Assembly: GCA_022494885.1 (NCBI GenBank)
Contig: JAGVSM010004585.1
Location: 62,001-126,000 of the forward strand
Source of the DNA: Micrasema longulum
Lineage: Eukaryota; Arthropoda; Insecta; Trichoptera; Brachycentridae
Length of the DNA stretch: 64,000 nt
Direction: 5' to 3'
The notes under the pieces were generated by a model. It was given only the letters and a program-made list of their open reading frames with translations, did no database searches and had not been told where the DNA came from. Positions 21,279 through 32,105 of the stretch are shown here, one piece after another. Both the position numbers and the translations under genes were made by a program. The first letter of the stretch is position 1, and each line of letters starts with the position of its first letter.

Positions 21279-21534
21279 AGTCCATCTGTCATCGGGCCCA
21301 AAAACATCAGCAAACCCTTCTCACTATCCTCAATGTTTATACGCCGTTTTTGACGATTCTTTCTCAAATATTCACAACCCGACGCAAACGAAGTGCCAAA
21401 ACTCAATTTGTTCCTTATTACGGTAAATCGGAACAGGCTCATTGTTATTTCGAGGATATTGAAGAAAAAGGATTTGTTAAACTTCATTGGAGCTCTTTGT
21501 TAGATTTTTCTAAGAAAGATGCTGATGTTGAAAA
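21279..21534 (+). CDS. Coding-like segment with possible splice donor
   Basis: A plus-strand frame open from about 21279 to beyond 21534 with varied, protein-like composition. It contains a basic TTRRKRSAKTQ stretch followed by FVPYYGKSEQAHCYFEDIEE and KGFVKLHWSSLLDFSKKD. It ends at GTTGAAAAG|GTGAGC, a good match to a eukaryotic 5' splice site (21534/21535). A usable acceptor could be CATCAG at about 21313, but the pyrimidine tract before it is poor. I recognise no family. The opposite strand is also open for 83 codons (21236-21487), which weakens the case. It may be a lone host exon, a pseudogene piece or chance. Confidence 0.25.
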
Positions 21535-21544
21535 GGTGAGCGGA

Positions 21545-22995
21545 TTTCTTCCAACCGGAATCAAATTTTTCTTTCATCAATTTTATGAAATAGGTATATC
21601 TTGGCTTTGGGATTTTTTGTAAAAGGACGGAACGTCTAAATGTGAACCATTTATAAATATTCATAATTTCACCATCCATTTGCTACTTGAACGTAACTGC
21701 TAAAATGAAGGCTTTTGAAAGTGATTAAATTTTAATATCACTGCTTGACATTTATCTGAAGAAAAACCGTTTCAATAAACTTGAAATAATCGATAAATCA
21801 AACTTAAGGAATAAATTAAAATTTAAAAAAAATAAATGTTAAAAAACAAAGTATTAAAATTGATAAAAACACTGTATTTTAAATTCTTATTGTTACAAAT
21901 AACAACAGGGATGGAGAATGCCTTAAAAAAGAAAATATGAAAGTCAAGGTATTTACAGTTTTTTTTATGGCCGTTCAGTTTCGAAGCTACACAAGCTTCC
22001 TTATCAAGGTACAATTTTTTAACAAATTTTATTCTATTTTGTGATTTTAATAGTCTCGGTAATAAGGTAATAAGTCAAGTCTTTGTGTATCGTAGTATTT
22101 TGTTATGATAATGTTATGGAGTGAGGGATGAGGGGGGGTTATTCGATCGTTTGTGTTTCTATTTCTAATATTAGACAGGAACTACAAAAAAATAAAACAG
22201 ATTATTTCAGTTAAAAAAAAGAATGAATAAATTATATTAAGACGTATAATCCAATCCAATAAATAAAGTAAGAGAAACGAATTTATTTTTTCATTGAAAA
22301 CCATGGGATTACGTTTAGTTTCATTTGAGACTAAGAAGACAAAAAAAACTTTTTTTAAATTTTTTTACTGTTAAAACATCCTTTAGGTATCAGTTTATCA
22401 AATTCAAATAAACTATTTCTTTTTTAAATACATCTTTAAAACACGTCTTAAATAACAAAATAAATATTTATGGATAAGGGAATCTGCAATATACGTAGAT
22501 GAAATCAAATTAAATTTTGTGAAGTGCATTTAATACAAACACGCTTTTTTGTTCTGTCAAATCGAATTAACCAATTTTCGTTAAAAAAAATAACTTTCAA
22601 TTTAATCACCTTTGGTAGAGAAATTCATATCTTAAGGGCGGGTTACTGTAAAGCATTCAAAGCGCTAAGCAAAGTTTATGGTTGCTTTTCAAGTGAATTA
22701 GTAGGCGGGGATTTTGCAGGACCGAACATCTATTTATTGGCTATGAATGCTTCTGACTTATAATGAAAATTAAACGTATCGACTTTAGGTATTTATTTAT
22801 AACCGTTTTTCAATAAATCACATAAGAAAATATTAAATCAATTATGCGCATCGAAATTTAAACTCTATAAAATTTGAGATTTGGAAAATTACATAAAAAA
22901 AAATACTTTAGATTTACCAAAATATTTCGATTCCAAGGGCGCATTCTTTGAAACATAATAACCATGTTAGAAAAATTAGAAGCATGTTTTTGTAT
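21545..22995. other. No gene seen; one small F1 fragment
   Basis: AT-rich. At 21903-21962 a plus-orientation F1 terminus (CAACAGGGATGGAGAATG, GAAAATATGAAAGTCAAGG, TATTTACAG) is visible. The 79-codon frame at 22524-22763 is not recognisable. Confidence 0.5.
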
Positions 22996-23040
22996 TGTGG
23001 GGTTTAAACCTCAATCATCTTGATCCAGAGTCATGAATTG
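22996..23040 (-). repeat. SINE-3 fragment
   Basis: GTGGGGTTTAAACCTC and GATCCAGAGTCATGAATTG match the inverted SINE-3 copy at 52090-52150 (GGTGTTTAAACCTCG, AAGTCCATGACAC) with several changes. Confidence 0.4.
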
Positions 23041-23092
23041 CAAATAAATCTAGAGTCATGAATGTATTATAAATCTAGAGTCATAATTGAAC
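23021..23092. repeat. Short tandem repeat, three units
   Basis: Three copies of a unit containing ATCTAGAGTCATGAAT (first as ATCCAGAGTCATGAATT) with periods of about 27 and 25 bases. It starts within the end of the SINE-3 fragment, as if that end had been duplicated. Confidence 0.65.
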
Positions 23093-23404
23093 TAAATATA
23101 CCCTATCGAATTAAGTATCAGGCTCAATAAAAAATAAAATAGGTTTTCAAAAAAAAGGTATATATCCAAAAAGGTAGTAATTTTTTTTTTGCTTAGAAAG
23201 AAGGGTTGAAAATACATTCACTTTATAAAATTTGTTTTTTAAAAAACGTAAATAATATAGCAGTTTTTTAAGAGCAAAAATGGTGTGTAATTTTGTCCTC
23301 AGATAATTTAACGAAAAATTTGCCTAAAATAGTCGATGTAAAAGTTATTTAAAAAAATGTTAGCAAATAAAACGCCATATCATTTAGAAAAAATATATAA
23401 TGTT

Positions 23405-24010
23405 TGAGTAATTTTATTCCTCCGCTCTTAGGGAGGTGGAGCATGTGGACATCAAGAGTTGCCTCTAGGAGACGTCAATTCAGCGCCCCTTAGGTCCGTC
23501 AAATAAAGTTGAAAGATCGTCATCGACGGCCTTCCAGGACGGCGAGAGCCCGTAGACTTAAAGAAGAAGTAACTTGGGTTTAGGTTCACCTGGGGCATGC
23601 GCAGCACGTGTCCAAGCCAGGTCCACCGCCGCATCCTTAAGACGCTCGTTATAGGAGGCTGCTGCGTCCGTTTTCGGATTTCAATATTAGTTATAAAATC
23701 TAACCACCTCATACCAAATATTCTCCTCAAGCACTTACTCTCAAAACTCAGAAGTTTGGTGTTCTGGGCTTTGGTAAGGTGCCAAGATTAACACCTATAT
23801 GGGAGTACTGGTATTATACAAGAGTTAAATAATCAGCATTTCGTTTTGAACGAGTATAAACTAGAGTTCCAGACAACACGCATCATTTTAAAAGTTACTC
23901 CAGCAATTCCTAGGCGAATTGCAAGCTCTTTGCGCATGCTTTCATCCTCAGTTATGTGAACTCCCAAGTATTAAAAGCTGTCCACTTTCTCGATTCTCTG
24001 TCAATAGTTA
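23405..24010 (-). pseudogene. RTE-like retrotransposon C-terminal region, decayed
   Basis: On the minus strand the C-terminal half of an endonuclease-RT protein can be followed with few breaks: YLGVHITEDESMRKELAIRL (after the RT active site), LFNSCIIPVLPYRC, a stop near 23789, then LTKAQNTKLLSFESKCLRRI, FGMRWLDFITNIEIRKRTQQ, PPITSVLRMRRWTWLGHVLR and GSRRPGRP. It ends with CSTSLRAEE near 23410. These match the 'FKYLGSxITEDG...VLLYGxExWxLT...CLRRIxxIxW...RRWxWxGHVLRM...GRPxxxW' order of RTE-like and related elements. Stops and an altered CEXW motif show it is dead. The open part 23452-23787 encodes about 110 residues. Confidence 0.8.
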
Positions 24011-25077
24011 TAAAGAGGCTGATTAGGGTTAGGGTAGGATTTGTTGCATAAACAACAACACACATTTGTATTAAATTTCATTTTCATTATTATTGAGATT
24101 CTTTTATAATTGGGTGCCACTAAAATTTTAATCGCATTTCATTTTCTGTGTTGTTATTGCCAGGACGTTTGTGAATATCGATCGTTTCTTTTACCTATCA
24201 ATCTTAGTAATCTTAGATCTCCCTAAGATTACCCTTAAGGTATTATACACATGGATCTTAACATTTGTTCATCTATTGTACATAGTTTTTACATACTTTA
24301 GGCCGAAGGATAGCATTTTCACCTATTTTAGTACACTAGACTGAACAAACAATTTTTTTGAATAAAGAAATCAATTACTACGTACCTATTAACAACATTT
24401 GAACTGAATATTTGACAGTTTCTAGTGCTGCGATTCGGTACGTGAATTTCAATTTTATTCAATTATTATCATTACGCATTTGCATTATTTCACTAACATA
24501 ATATTTTACACAAATAATATTTACATGCCAACCCATTGCGGGTGAAGTGAACCAACTGACAAAATGTTCAAAATTTTAACTTTTTGAATAATAAACTATT
24601 TCTATAATTTTAATTAGCTGTTGAAAAAAATTTTTTTTATACTACTAATATAGTAAAATTCAAGGCAAATCTTCACGAAAATTGCAACGTTAATATTAAT
24701 TTACCGCATTTTTGTGTTGAACAATCCATTCAAAGTACAAGCTCTAAACGGTACACAAATTAGCATTTATTATTCATAGTACCTAAAGTTCAACTAATTA
24801 CACGGCTTTCGGTAAATAAAGCTGTCGGCTTCTGTTAGAATATTTCAATGTTGCGTGTTGGCTATGACGTTTAATAGGTACTCGAACAAAAAATATTGCC
24901 TTTTAGTACAGATGATAAAAAAACATCTTTATCTATACAGTTTCTCACTAGAAACAGTTAAAACGGTTTAACGAAAGTAAAAGTAATAAATAAAATATAT
25001 TGTTTAATATTAATAATATTTAAAGTTTAAACTTTGTGGTGAAATATTTTACTAAATGTTATGAAATATTCGTTTAT
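24011..25077. other. No gene seen
   Basis: AT-rich sequence with no recognised repeat or frame. Confidence 0.5.
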
Positions 25078-25432
25078 AACCACTTACCGACTTTTCTATG
25101 TCTACCGGTTTCGAGACGTACCCGTCTCTTTGTCGGGACACCAATTAAACCAACATGCAAAACCTACCATAGTTGTTACACACAAATATTTGACTCCCTC
25201 TTACTTCCTCCACAAAAATAAAACCCTCCCTTTGTTCAACAACTTCTCCCACAACATTGAATTTTTTTATAACCTAATCAGTGAATATAGGGGTTGCCTA
25301 TTAAAATGCACGGCCTGTTGGTTTCATATGTTTGTGCAACAACTATGCTGAAGGTGTAAGGTGGATTTTGCACGTTGGTTTAATTGGTGTCCGGTGTGAA
25401 ACAGGAAGACAGAAAAAAAATGGTAAATGGTT
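25078..25432. mobile_element. Foldback/MITE candidate with inner inverted repeat
   Basis: GGACACCAATTAAACCAAC with TGCAAAACCTACC (25136-25169) is inverted as GGTGGATTTTGCACG with TTGGTTTAATTGGTGTCC (25360-25392). The outer flanks are also related in inverted orientation (AACCACTTACCGACTTTTCT on the left, AAAAATGGTAAATGGTTT on the right). The centre contains CCTCCCTTTG and a chance frame of 96 codons. It resembles a non-autonomous inverted-repeat element. The target duplication and superfamily are undetermined. Confidence 0.6.
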
Positions 25433-26791
25433 TTATACAAATATTTAAGGACATTTAGTTTATGGTTTCATAAATAAATTGCCCTGGTATTCAAAAAAAA
25501 AATTGATTATTAATGGTGGGTAATTCATCATAGAAACTTTAATTATTTGTAGTTTATAAGTAGGTATAATATTAATAAAAACACAACTTTGGTATAAATA
25601 AAATTTCATGTTGTGAATTTAAAATATACCAATATAAATGGAATATTAATATTTGAAATTTTAATTATGTTTTAATAAAACGCGTTATCCTTTTGAAAAT
25701 ATTTTATAATTTTTTGTGGTAATATAAAATATAATAAAATTCCATTTTCCACAAGTATATTATGTTTATTTTTATTTTTTCATAACACAGTATATAATGT
25801 GAATAACAAAAATGAGCACAGCTTATAGTGGACTCAACCAGGAACGTGGAACTTGCCCCGACTCTCTAGGAAATCCGTGTTTAGTCAGGATAATATTAAA
25901 TGATAGCGATATCGTGATAGATAAAATTGAAAAAAAGAATTTAGGACTTTAAAAAGTTAGAAGTAAAAAATCAGTATTCAATAAAGCAATATTTTTTTTA
26001 ACAGTTTTACGCAACAGTTTAATTTGTGAAACGGTAAATGTTACTGCTACTGTTATAAAATAAACGAAACGCGTATCTCTATTTTGTAGCCATTTATTAT
26101 AGATAGGCTATCCGACGACAAAAAGTATACTAACACGTTATTACAATACTTTAAAGTGTTATCGATCGATATATTGAAGAAAATATAACGTTAACTAAAA
26201 ATATCTAAGGTAATCAAAAGTAAACCTTGATAACACTAGACACTTGAAGATTTAGAGCCAGTTTATACATAAATAATTATTGATTTACAATAAAAGTATC
26301 AAAAAAAAATAAAAAAATAAATAACATATCCCATTATTTTATGCAATCCATTTTGTCCATGTTGACTAAAGTAACATAACTTTTTTTATTCCTCTGGCTC
26401 TTACTCTGACTTTTTTTGTTTATTGAAAAAAATCACTGTTAAATGGTGCGATATTTTTTAAAATACACATAAATATAAAAGTTCAGTCAATTTATTCATT
26501 AACACCCAAAAGGCATTTACAAAAAATTAAAATAAAATACATGCTAACATACTAAAGAATAAACTCATGAAATACATTATGTAAAACAAACAATGTAAAT
26601 AAAGTGTTACGGTAATCAATAAAGACAAATTTAAGTTAAATTAATAATCAAACAAGCATACATTATCGCGAAAAAAGAATAAATAAAAATATGTTTTTAT
26701 GAAATGCTTATTTGCCAATACTTAAATGCAATTCGATATAATCGTAAAGAATAAAAAAACAAGTATAAAGCATAGAATTGAGAATAGTCCA
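25433..26791. other. No gene seen
   Basis: Extremely AT-rich (runs such as AAAAAAAATAAAAAAATAAA near 26300). No repeat family or frame recognised. Confidence 0.5.
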
Positions 26792-28141
26792 GAACGACGA
26801 TTCTGTAACTTTCCTTACCGTTTTTAAGGAATCCTTAAGTAGGGATTTTATCCCTTGCAAAAGATGTCTTCAAAAAATTTATGATTCTCGATCTACTGTT
26901 GATAAGGAAAGATCCTTACAATTTGTGATAAGGATAAATCCTTAATAATATATTTGGCTACTGGAAATACCGCGTTTATTGTCTATGTTTTAATTTTTTA
27001 GCCATAGAAGTAAGAAATAAACGCTCAAAAGTCAAAATTGCAGTAATTGTGGCCCTAGATATTCTAAATAAGTTTTGCAACTGTTGTTCCTCCAACTCTA
27101 AAGGGTTTCGACTATCTCTTAACAGCCTATAATGGGGCCTCAAAGAGTTTGCTTCCTTCTAAATATCTTGCAGCCATTATATGAATATATTTTATCCATA
27201 ATCCTAGAATGAAAGAAAAATGCATATAATAAACAAATGCATAATGCATAATGCATAGTTTATAACATGACACTGCCGTTTGTCAAAAACCATTAATTGT
27301 ATACAAACTTCGATGTGGTTGACATTATTAGATTATAGTTCATTTCTTTGATAAAAAATATTTGTAAGAAAACAATAATTTAAATACATAGGCGATCATT
27401 AAGTTAACTCGATGTAGAGTAAACATCTACAATAAATCAATTTTATGAGGTACTAATTATATGGGTTCTTTTATCAACATTTAAAAAAAATATTTTTTTT
27501 TTAGTTTTTTAAAAAAAACAGAGTATTTAAAAAGTAAAGAATAACACAGCAATTAAACGAACTACATATTAACAGTAAAAATAGTAAACAAAAAAATCTC
27601 ACAAAGGCATGGCCTGTTCGTGGGTATACAAGAAATGTTAATAAATTTTGCTCTTATAATAAATAAACAGTTATAATATTTTTGTGTAAAATAAGAAAGA
27701 TTCTGAAAACATTCTGTAAAAGATTACAAGGTCATTTTTTGTAGTAGTTAAAAAATAATATAAAAAAAACATAAAAATAATAATATTTGAAATACAAAGT
27801 TTGACAAAAGCATAAAACATAGTGATTATTTTACGTAGATAGTAATTAATAATGACAAAAATACAGAATAAAGTAACAAACAATGTTAATTTACGTTTAT
27901 ATGCGAAATGAACTATGTATTTAGAATACTTTTCTGTTCAAAACAAAATTGCACAAAATCCTTAGCGTTAGCGTCGGGTAAAATGACCGCCTTAAGTCAA
28001 GGAAAGTTTTGAGGACTTTGGCCTTCGCGGAAGGAATTCATGTGTCAATTTTTTGATCGAGAATCGCAAACATCTTTAATTAAGGATTTGATCCTTAATA
28101 GTCGCGTATAGTTAAGGAACATAGTTACAGAATCGCGGCTC
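26792..28141. mobile_element. PIF/Harbinger-like DNA transposon relic
   Basis: The left end GAACGACGATTCTGTAACT (26792-26810) is inverted at the right as AGTTACAGAATCGCGGCTC (28123-28141), 16 of 19 bases matching. Subterminal TTAAGGAT/ATCCTTAA motifs are repeated on both sides (for example GGATAAATCCTTAATA near 26935 and AAGGATTTGATCCTTAAT near 28082). Between them lies a minus-strand piece resembling the start of a HARBI1-like transposase. The rest of the 1.35 kb interior has no transposase. PIF/Harbinger elements normally duplicate a 3 bp TNA target, which I could not confirm. Confidence 0.5.
26996..27195 (-). pseudogene. HARBI1-like transposase N-terminal fragment
   Basis: The minus strand reads ANSLRPHYRLLRDSRNPLEL followed by EEQQLQNLFRISRATITAIL in one frame. 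This is the 'xLRDRSNPLE-xEEQQFxxxFRxSR' signature near the N terminus of HARBI1-like proteins encoded by PIF/Harbinger transposons. A possible start (MAARYLEG) lies just upstream in another frame, one shift away, and stops interrupt it. No DDE catalytic core follows downstream. The protein is normally about 350 residues; some 60 remain. It sits inside the inverted-repeat element 26792-28141, which supports the superfamily call. Confidence 0.5.
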
Positions 28142-29037
28142 AGAAGGAGCGTAGAATCATATTTGAATACATCGGACTGTGTCCAATTATTCCTCCACTC
28201 CGCCTTACTTTCGCCGCGTGCATTCGTAAAGTCACCGGGTAATGTTGCTTGATAGGAAAAAAAAAAAGAAATGTTTGACCTCTCTGTTAAAAAAAATTTA
28301 AATATAATAAAGGCTCACATTGAGTTTTAGGGAGCGGACAAGGAATGATGATAATGAGTTATTAAATAAACAAGTAATAATACAATTGATTGATTTTACA
28401 AGTTTGAAAAGTTATATTAAAACATTAATTTAAACCGCTTTGTTGGTAAATAATATTTACCCTTCTATCTTATTATATGATAACTAGAGCTTTCATTTTT
28501 CATATTTTCCAATAGGGAAATACTTTTAATTAATAAGGGTCTATGAAATACTGTAGAGCAAAAAAAAATTGTAAACTATTTATTAGTAGCATGTAAAATA
28601 TTTTTTAATTTTATTATTTTTGATTCCCGCGAAAACAGTGATAGCATTGGCCACGCCCCTAATACGTCACGATTTAATTAAATGTTGAACTTCACTTCAG
28701 ACCGTTAAAATTTAAATATAACATCTTCAGGAATCTTGACGTCAGAATTGTTAAGGCCAAACATGTGCGTTTTTGTAGGGACATATTTTTTATAATTTAT
28801 TTATTAAAGTTATGTATGAAAACGTTACTCCACAATATTCATTTTGACTTTGAAAACACAATTCATTTTGTAAATTTATTTGATATGTTTTTATCGGTAT
28901 TTGCAGTATGTGATATTTCCCTATTTCAATGCGTCCACTATAGTTTTGGCTTATTGGTCATACTTTTTCATTGGAATACTTTCGTTCTTATGATTTATTT
29001 ACCATCATATATTTCAAATTTGATGTCCGCATCCTAA
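28142..29037. other. No gene; one SINE-1 tail
   Basis: AT-rich apart from CCGCCTTACTTTCGCCGCGTG (about 28200-28220) and GGCCACGCCCCTAATACGTC (about 28649-28668), two short GC-rich words. At 28315-28358, GGAGCGGACAAGGAATGATG and ATAATGAG look like a plus-strand SINE-1 3' end. Confidence 0.45.
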
Positions 29038-29400
29038 TAATAATAATATTTGGCTGATTTATGTAGCGCCATTTCTGCCAAAAATCACCTCTTGAGGTCC
29101 GCCCTTGGGCGCTTTACAATTGTATACTTAAACTTACATTCTAACCAAACTAAAGTTACATATTATATTTTATGATTTAAAATTGAGGGTATGATAATCT
29201 AAAAAAGTGAGATTTTAGTTGGGATCTGAACTAACTGGGGCTGTTGATGACGATGTTGATTCGTTAGTTTGAAGGCAACTGGTTTCAGACAGACGGGCTG
29301 GCAACGGCAAAAGCACGATCTCCAAATCTAGTGTTCGGGGAGCGCCGGATTTCGACAAGTTTTCCTCCTCGTTTAGCGCGTTTGTTACAATTCAAGAGGT
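29038..29400 (-). pseudogene. L2/CR1-type retrotransposon 3' end, second copy
   Basis: The minus strand has the same architecture as the 18.0-19.5 kb element: RRSPNTRFGDRAFAVASPSV, then a stop where tryptophan is expected, NQLP, FRSQLKSHFF, a stop, and a 3' UTR with AAAGCGCCCAAGGGCGGACC and TGGCGCTACATAAATCAGCC, ending in (ATT)n (29038-29053 on the plus strand). 'GDRAFAVAxPxxWNxLP' and 'FRSxLKxHFF' are the usual L2 C-terminal motifs. The copy lacks everything upstream and carries at least three stops, so it is much older than the open L2 copy. Confidence 0.75.
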
Positions 29401-30050
29401 AGAAGTTCAATTATCAATGTAGTTTAGGTGAAAACTGATTTGAATTTTTGTTTTTAAAATATAAAAAAACATTTCATAGTCAACCTTACACAGCCGTACA
29501 TTTATGTAAAAAAATATATATCGAGACATGCTTCAGCTGGGGTATCAATACCTTTTTCTTTTGCACTATTAAGTGTGGAAAGGGAATATTTTTAAAAATT
29601 TATTTATTGAATAAAATTGTAGACAAAATAAGTTTAAAATTACAAATGCGATGTCCATACAAAATGAATTATATCTTTCTATAATATTTTGTTTACATTT
29701 AATTTTTTTTATCTAAAATAGATTCCTTAAAATTAGATATTATTCATATTCTACAAGATTCACAATTTTCTTAAATATATAGTTCGAGATAGCGTGGATC
29801 TCATGTGTTTTTTCTTACTAAGATTTAAATGCTTTTATATTTGCTTTTGATTTTAAGATTTATGAAAGAAAATATTTTTTTTTTCCCAACATATGATAAT
29901 TGATTGAAAAATGCAGTTGTATTGCATCAAGGTGAAATTACATTATTTGGAAACCTAGGGTTTCGAGAATTTCGTACATTGTTGGTTTTAATTTTTTTTT
30001 TAAGTTGATTTATAACGAAAGTGAATGAATAAATTTGTAAACATTTTCGG
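29401..30050. other. No gene; one SINE-1 tail
   Basis: AT-rich. At 29537-29590 GGGGTATCAATACC and GCACTATTAAGTGTGGAAAG with GGAATA match the SINE-1 3' part on the plus strand. The 78-codon frame crossing it is chance. Confidence 0.45.
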
Positions 30051-30170
30051 CAGCGGTTATCCTTGAATAATGTTTTTGACGCTCGCGCCTCTCCGCAGTA
30101 ATAGCCCTAATGATTACAGGCCATTAATGACAGCTAATTATTGATTAGGGACCTGTGCAAATGCGGGTGA
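30051..30170. promoter_or_regulatory. Homeodomain-site cluster, possible conserved non-coding element
   Basis: A 120-base islet with dense TAAT/ATTA cores in a GC-moderate context: GCAGTAATAGCCCTAATG, ATTACAGGCCATTAATGACA and GCTAATTATTGATTAGGG, after GACGCTCGCGCCTCTCCG. At least six homeodomain core sites occur within about 50 bases, and the sequence is not repeated elsewhere in the window. An F1 repeat starts immediately to the right (about 30173). It resembles developmental enhancer or conserved non-coding DNA, but this rests on composition only. Confidence 0.3.
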
Positions 30171-30440
30171 TGAGTTGCCTAGTATGTAGGTGAAATAATT
30201 CAATTAGATGAATCTCACCCACATAAATAAAGGTTTCAGCTCTTTAACTTCACAAATATCAACAGATAAAAGAATTGAAGGAATAAAGATGTTAAAATAT
30301 AGGCAGAATGGTGAATGTTACACAGTGTGTAAAGTGGCCACTTAAACCAGCCACTGACAGATCATAAGCCCTGTAGATGCCTATACTTCCATATTACCTT
30401 CTCTTATATGTTCTTTATCTCTGTTGTAACATGTTAATTA
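30171..30440 (-). repeat. F1 family, copy 5
   Basis: A well preserved minus-orientation body: GTTGCCTAGTATGTAGGTG, ATAAAGGTTTCAGCTC, GAATGGTGAATGTTACACAG, GGCCACTTAAACCAGCC, AAGCCCTGTAGATGCC and TTATCTCTGTTGTAAC. It lacks the CAGGCG join and the flanking module, so it is truncated at the left. Confidence 0.75.
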
Positions 30441-31056
30441 AATTACCATTTAAACAATATGAAGCATAATACTTCCACTTCTCTTTTCTTTTTTAAGGAG
30501 AAATACAAAGACTTTTATGAAATGAAAAGTATTTCTTTTATAAGCCATGACGTTTTTGCCATGCACATATATATCAAATGAATTGTTCTTCCACATTCAT
30601 ATGTATCGTTTGGTAATATAATCCGTAGTATGAAATGAAGTATTCCAAAGCTTTACCAATAGAAAGACAAAACAGCAAAACTTCGGTAGAACAAATATTT
30701 TTCCACAATGTATCTCTTTGTATGCGAAAACAGTTCATAAAACATCTTCACAATCTCCATGTGTGTTTTACTAGCAATAAAAAGAACTTTTACGATTCAC
30801 TGCAGATGCAGTTAATATATTATATATTCAGCATTTTTACCTTCCTGTAACGTGAGTACTGAATCACGTTACGTTTTACTCAAAGTTGTGTTCTTTTGTG
30901 ATAAAATATTGATGTATTTAATCTATTGTTAATTATTGTATCCGAAAATGTATTTTTTTGCCGTAAATTTATCGGAAATGAACCCATTTCAATGTTAATA
31001 TTCATTAGTTAATAATCTCTATTAATTTCAAATAATAATTATTACCAGTTGTTTCA
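30441..31056. other. No gene seen
   Basis: AT-rich. The 71-codon frame at 30635-30850 (+) has no recognisable domain. Confidence 0.5.
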
Positions 31057-31230
31057 TGAAAAATATTTTCAGGCGTTCGCTAGTACGTAGGTGAAAGATT
31101 TTGATCAGAAAATCACCCGCATCAATAAAACCGTCAGTTCTTTAACTTCACAAAGATCAACCGATGGAAAAATGGATGAATGAAAGGATTTTTACAGAAT
31201 AAAAATTTCAAAAATGGTGGTAATTATTTG
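31057..31230 (-). repeat. F1 family, degenerate copy 6
   Basis: TTTTCAGGCGTTCGCTAGTA, AATCACCCGCAT, TTCTTTAACTTCACAAAG and a weak tail. The same order as the other minus copies, with many changes. Confidence 0.5.
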
Positions 31231-31944
31231 TGTAAAATCAGGTGGTTAAAAAAAAAAATATTTTCTCAGATAAAGCTTGCCTGACCTGACCATATAACAC
31301 AAAATCTAGAAAAATAACTTAAAAGGCGGAATTTGATACGGCCGGGGCCGTTCAACTTCGAGATATAGATGAAAAACTAAAAGTTATAAGAATTTGAATT
31401 TTGTATGCCAAATTATAGAATTTGTAAAAACAAGACGATCGGTAAAGACCACAGCGAGATCAGGGCCCCGGTGCATCCGGCATCGTTTTTTTCCATCTTG
31501 TGCAGCTAAATTTAAAATTTCGCGCGTTCAATCCCGGCCCGGTGATTTTTAAGTACAATAACAAACGCTCCGAAGGCACGATTTCACCACGAAAACCACC
31601 AACCTTTATTGATTTCAGTTTTTTGATTTTACATTAAAAAAAATAAAATAAGAAAATCATAATCAATATCAATACAAAATAAGTTAATAGACCGCCTTTT
31701 GACGCGCCCAAATTGCCTGGGAAGATAAAAAAAAGGTGACTTAGTTGTCCAAACGAAAAGTAGCCGGAAAATTCAGAAATAAATTACACGTGCAACAGAG
31801 AAAAATTCAAAATTATGAACATCAAAACTTATAGGAGCAGAGTGCATCGGACCTTCAAAAAGAAAAACTTCAATTAAAATATCAAATTCTAAGTAGATTA
31901 AATACTAAAAATAAACATAAAATTGTGTCCAATACAGCCCTTAA
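31231..31944. other. No gene; GC-richer patch
   Basis: 31325-31610 contains GC-rich words unlike the neighbourhood (ACGGCCGGGGCCGTTC, AGGGCCCCGGTGCATCCGG, CGCGCGTTCAATCCCGGCCC). The last resembles a pol III B box, but I could not find an A box or a second copy. No frame. Confidence 0.35.
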
Positions 31945-32105
31945 ATCACTTATATCAACAGAAAAATTTAAGAAATATAGATTTTCAAACATTGGCAGAA
32001 TGATGAATGTTACAGTGTGTAAGGCTACTTAAACCAGGTAATAGCAGGCCAAGGGCCCTGTCAATGCCAAGACTTCTATATTCCCTTCCATAAAGTGTTC
32101 TTAAT
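31945..32105 (-). repeat. F1 family, degenerate copy 7
   Basis: ATATCAACAGAAAAATTTAA, GGCAGAATGATGAATGTTAC, GCTACTTAAACCAGG, GGGCCCTGTCAATGCCAAG and TAAAGTGTTCTTAAT, in minus order. Confidence 0.6.

Noticed and set aside
22524..22763. 79-codon plus-strand frame in AT-rich DNA
   Set aside because: No domain, no splice support, composition like its surroundings apart from a short GC-richer end.
23021..23092. CRISPR-like array
   Set aside because: Only three imperfect units with spacers of about 10 bases in a eukaryotic context; an ordinary short tandem repeat.
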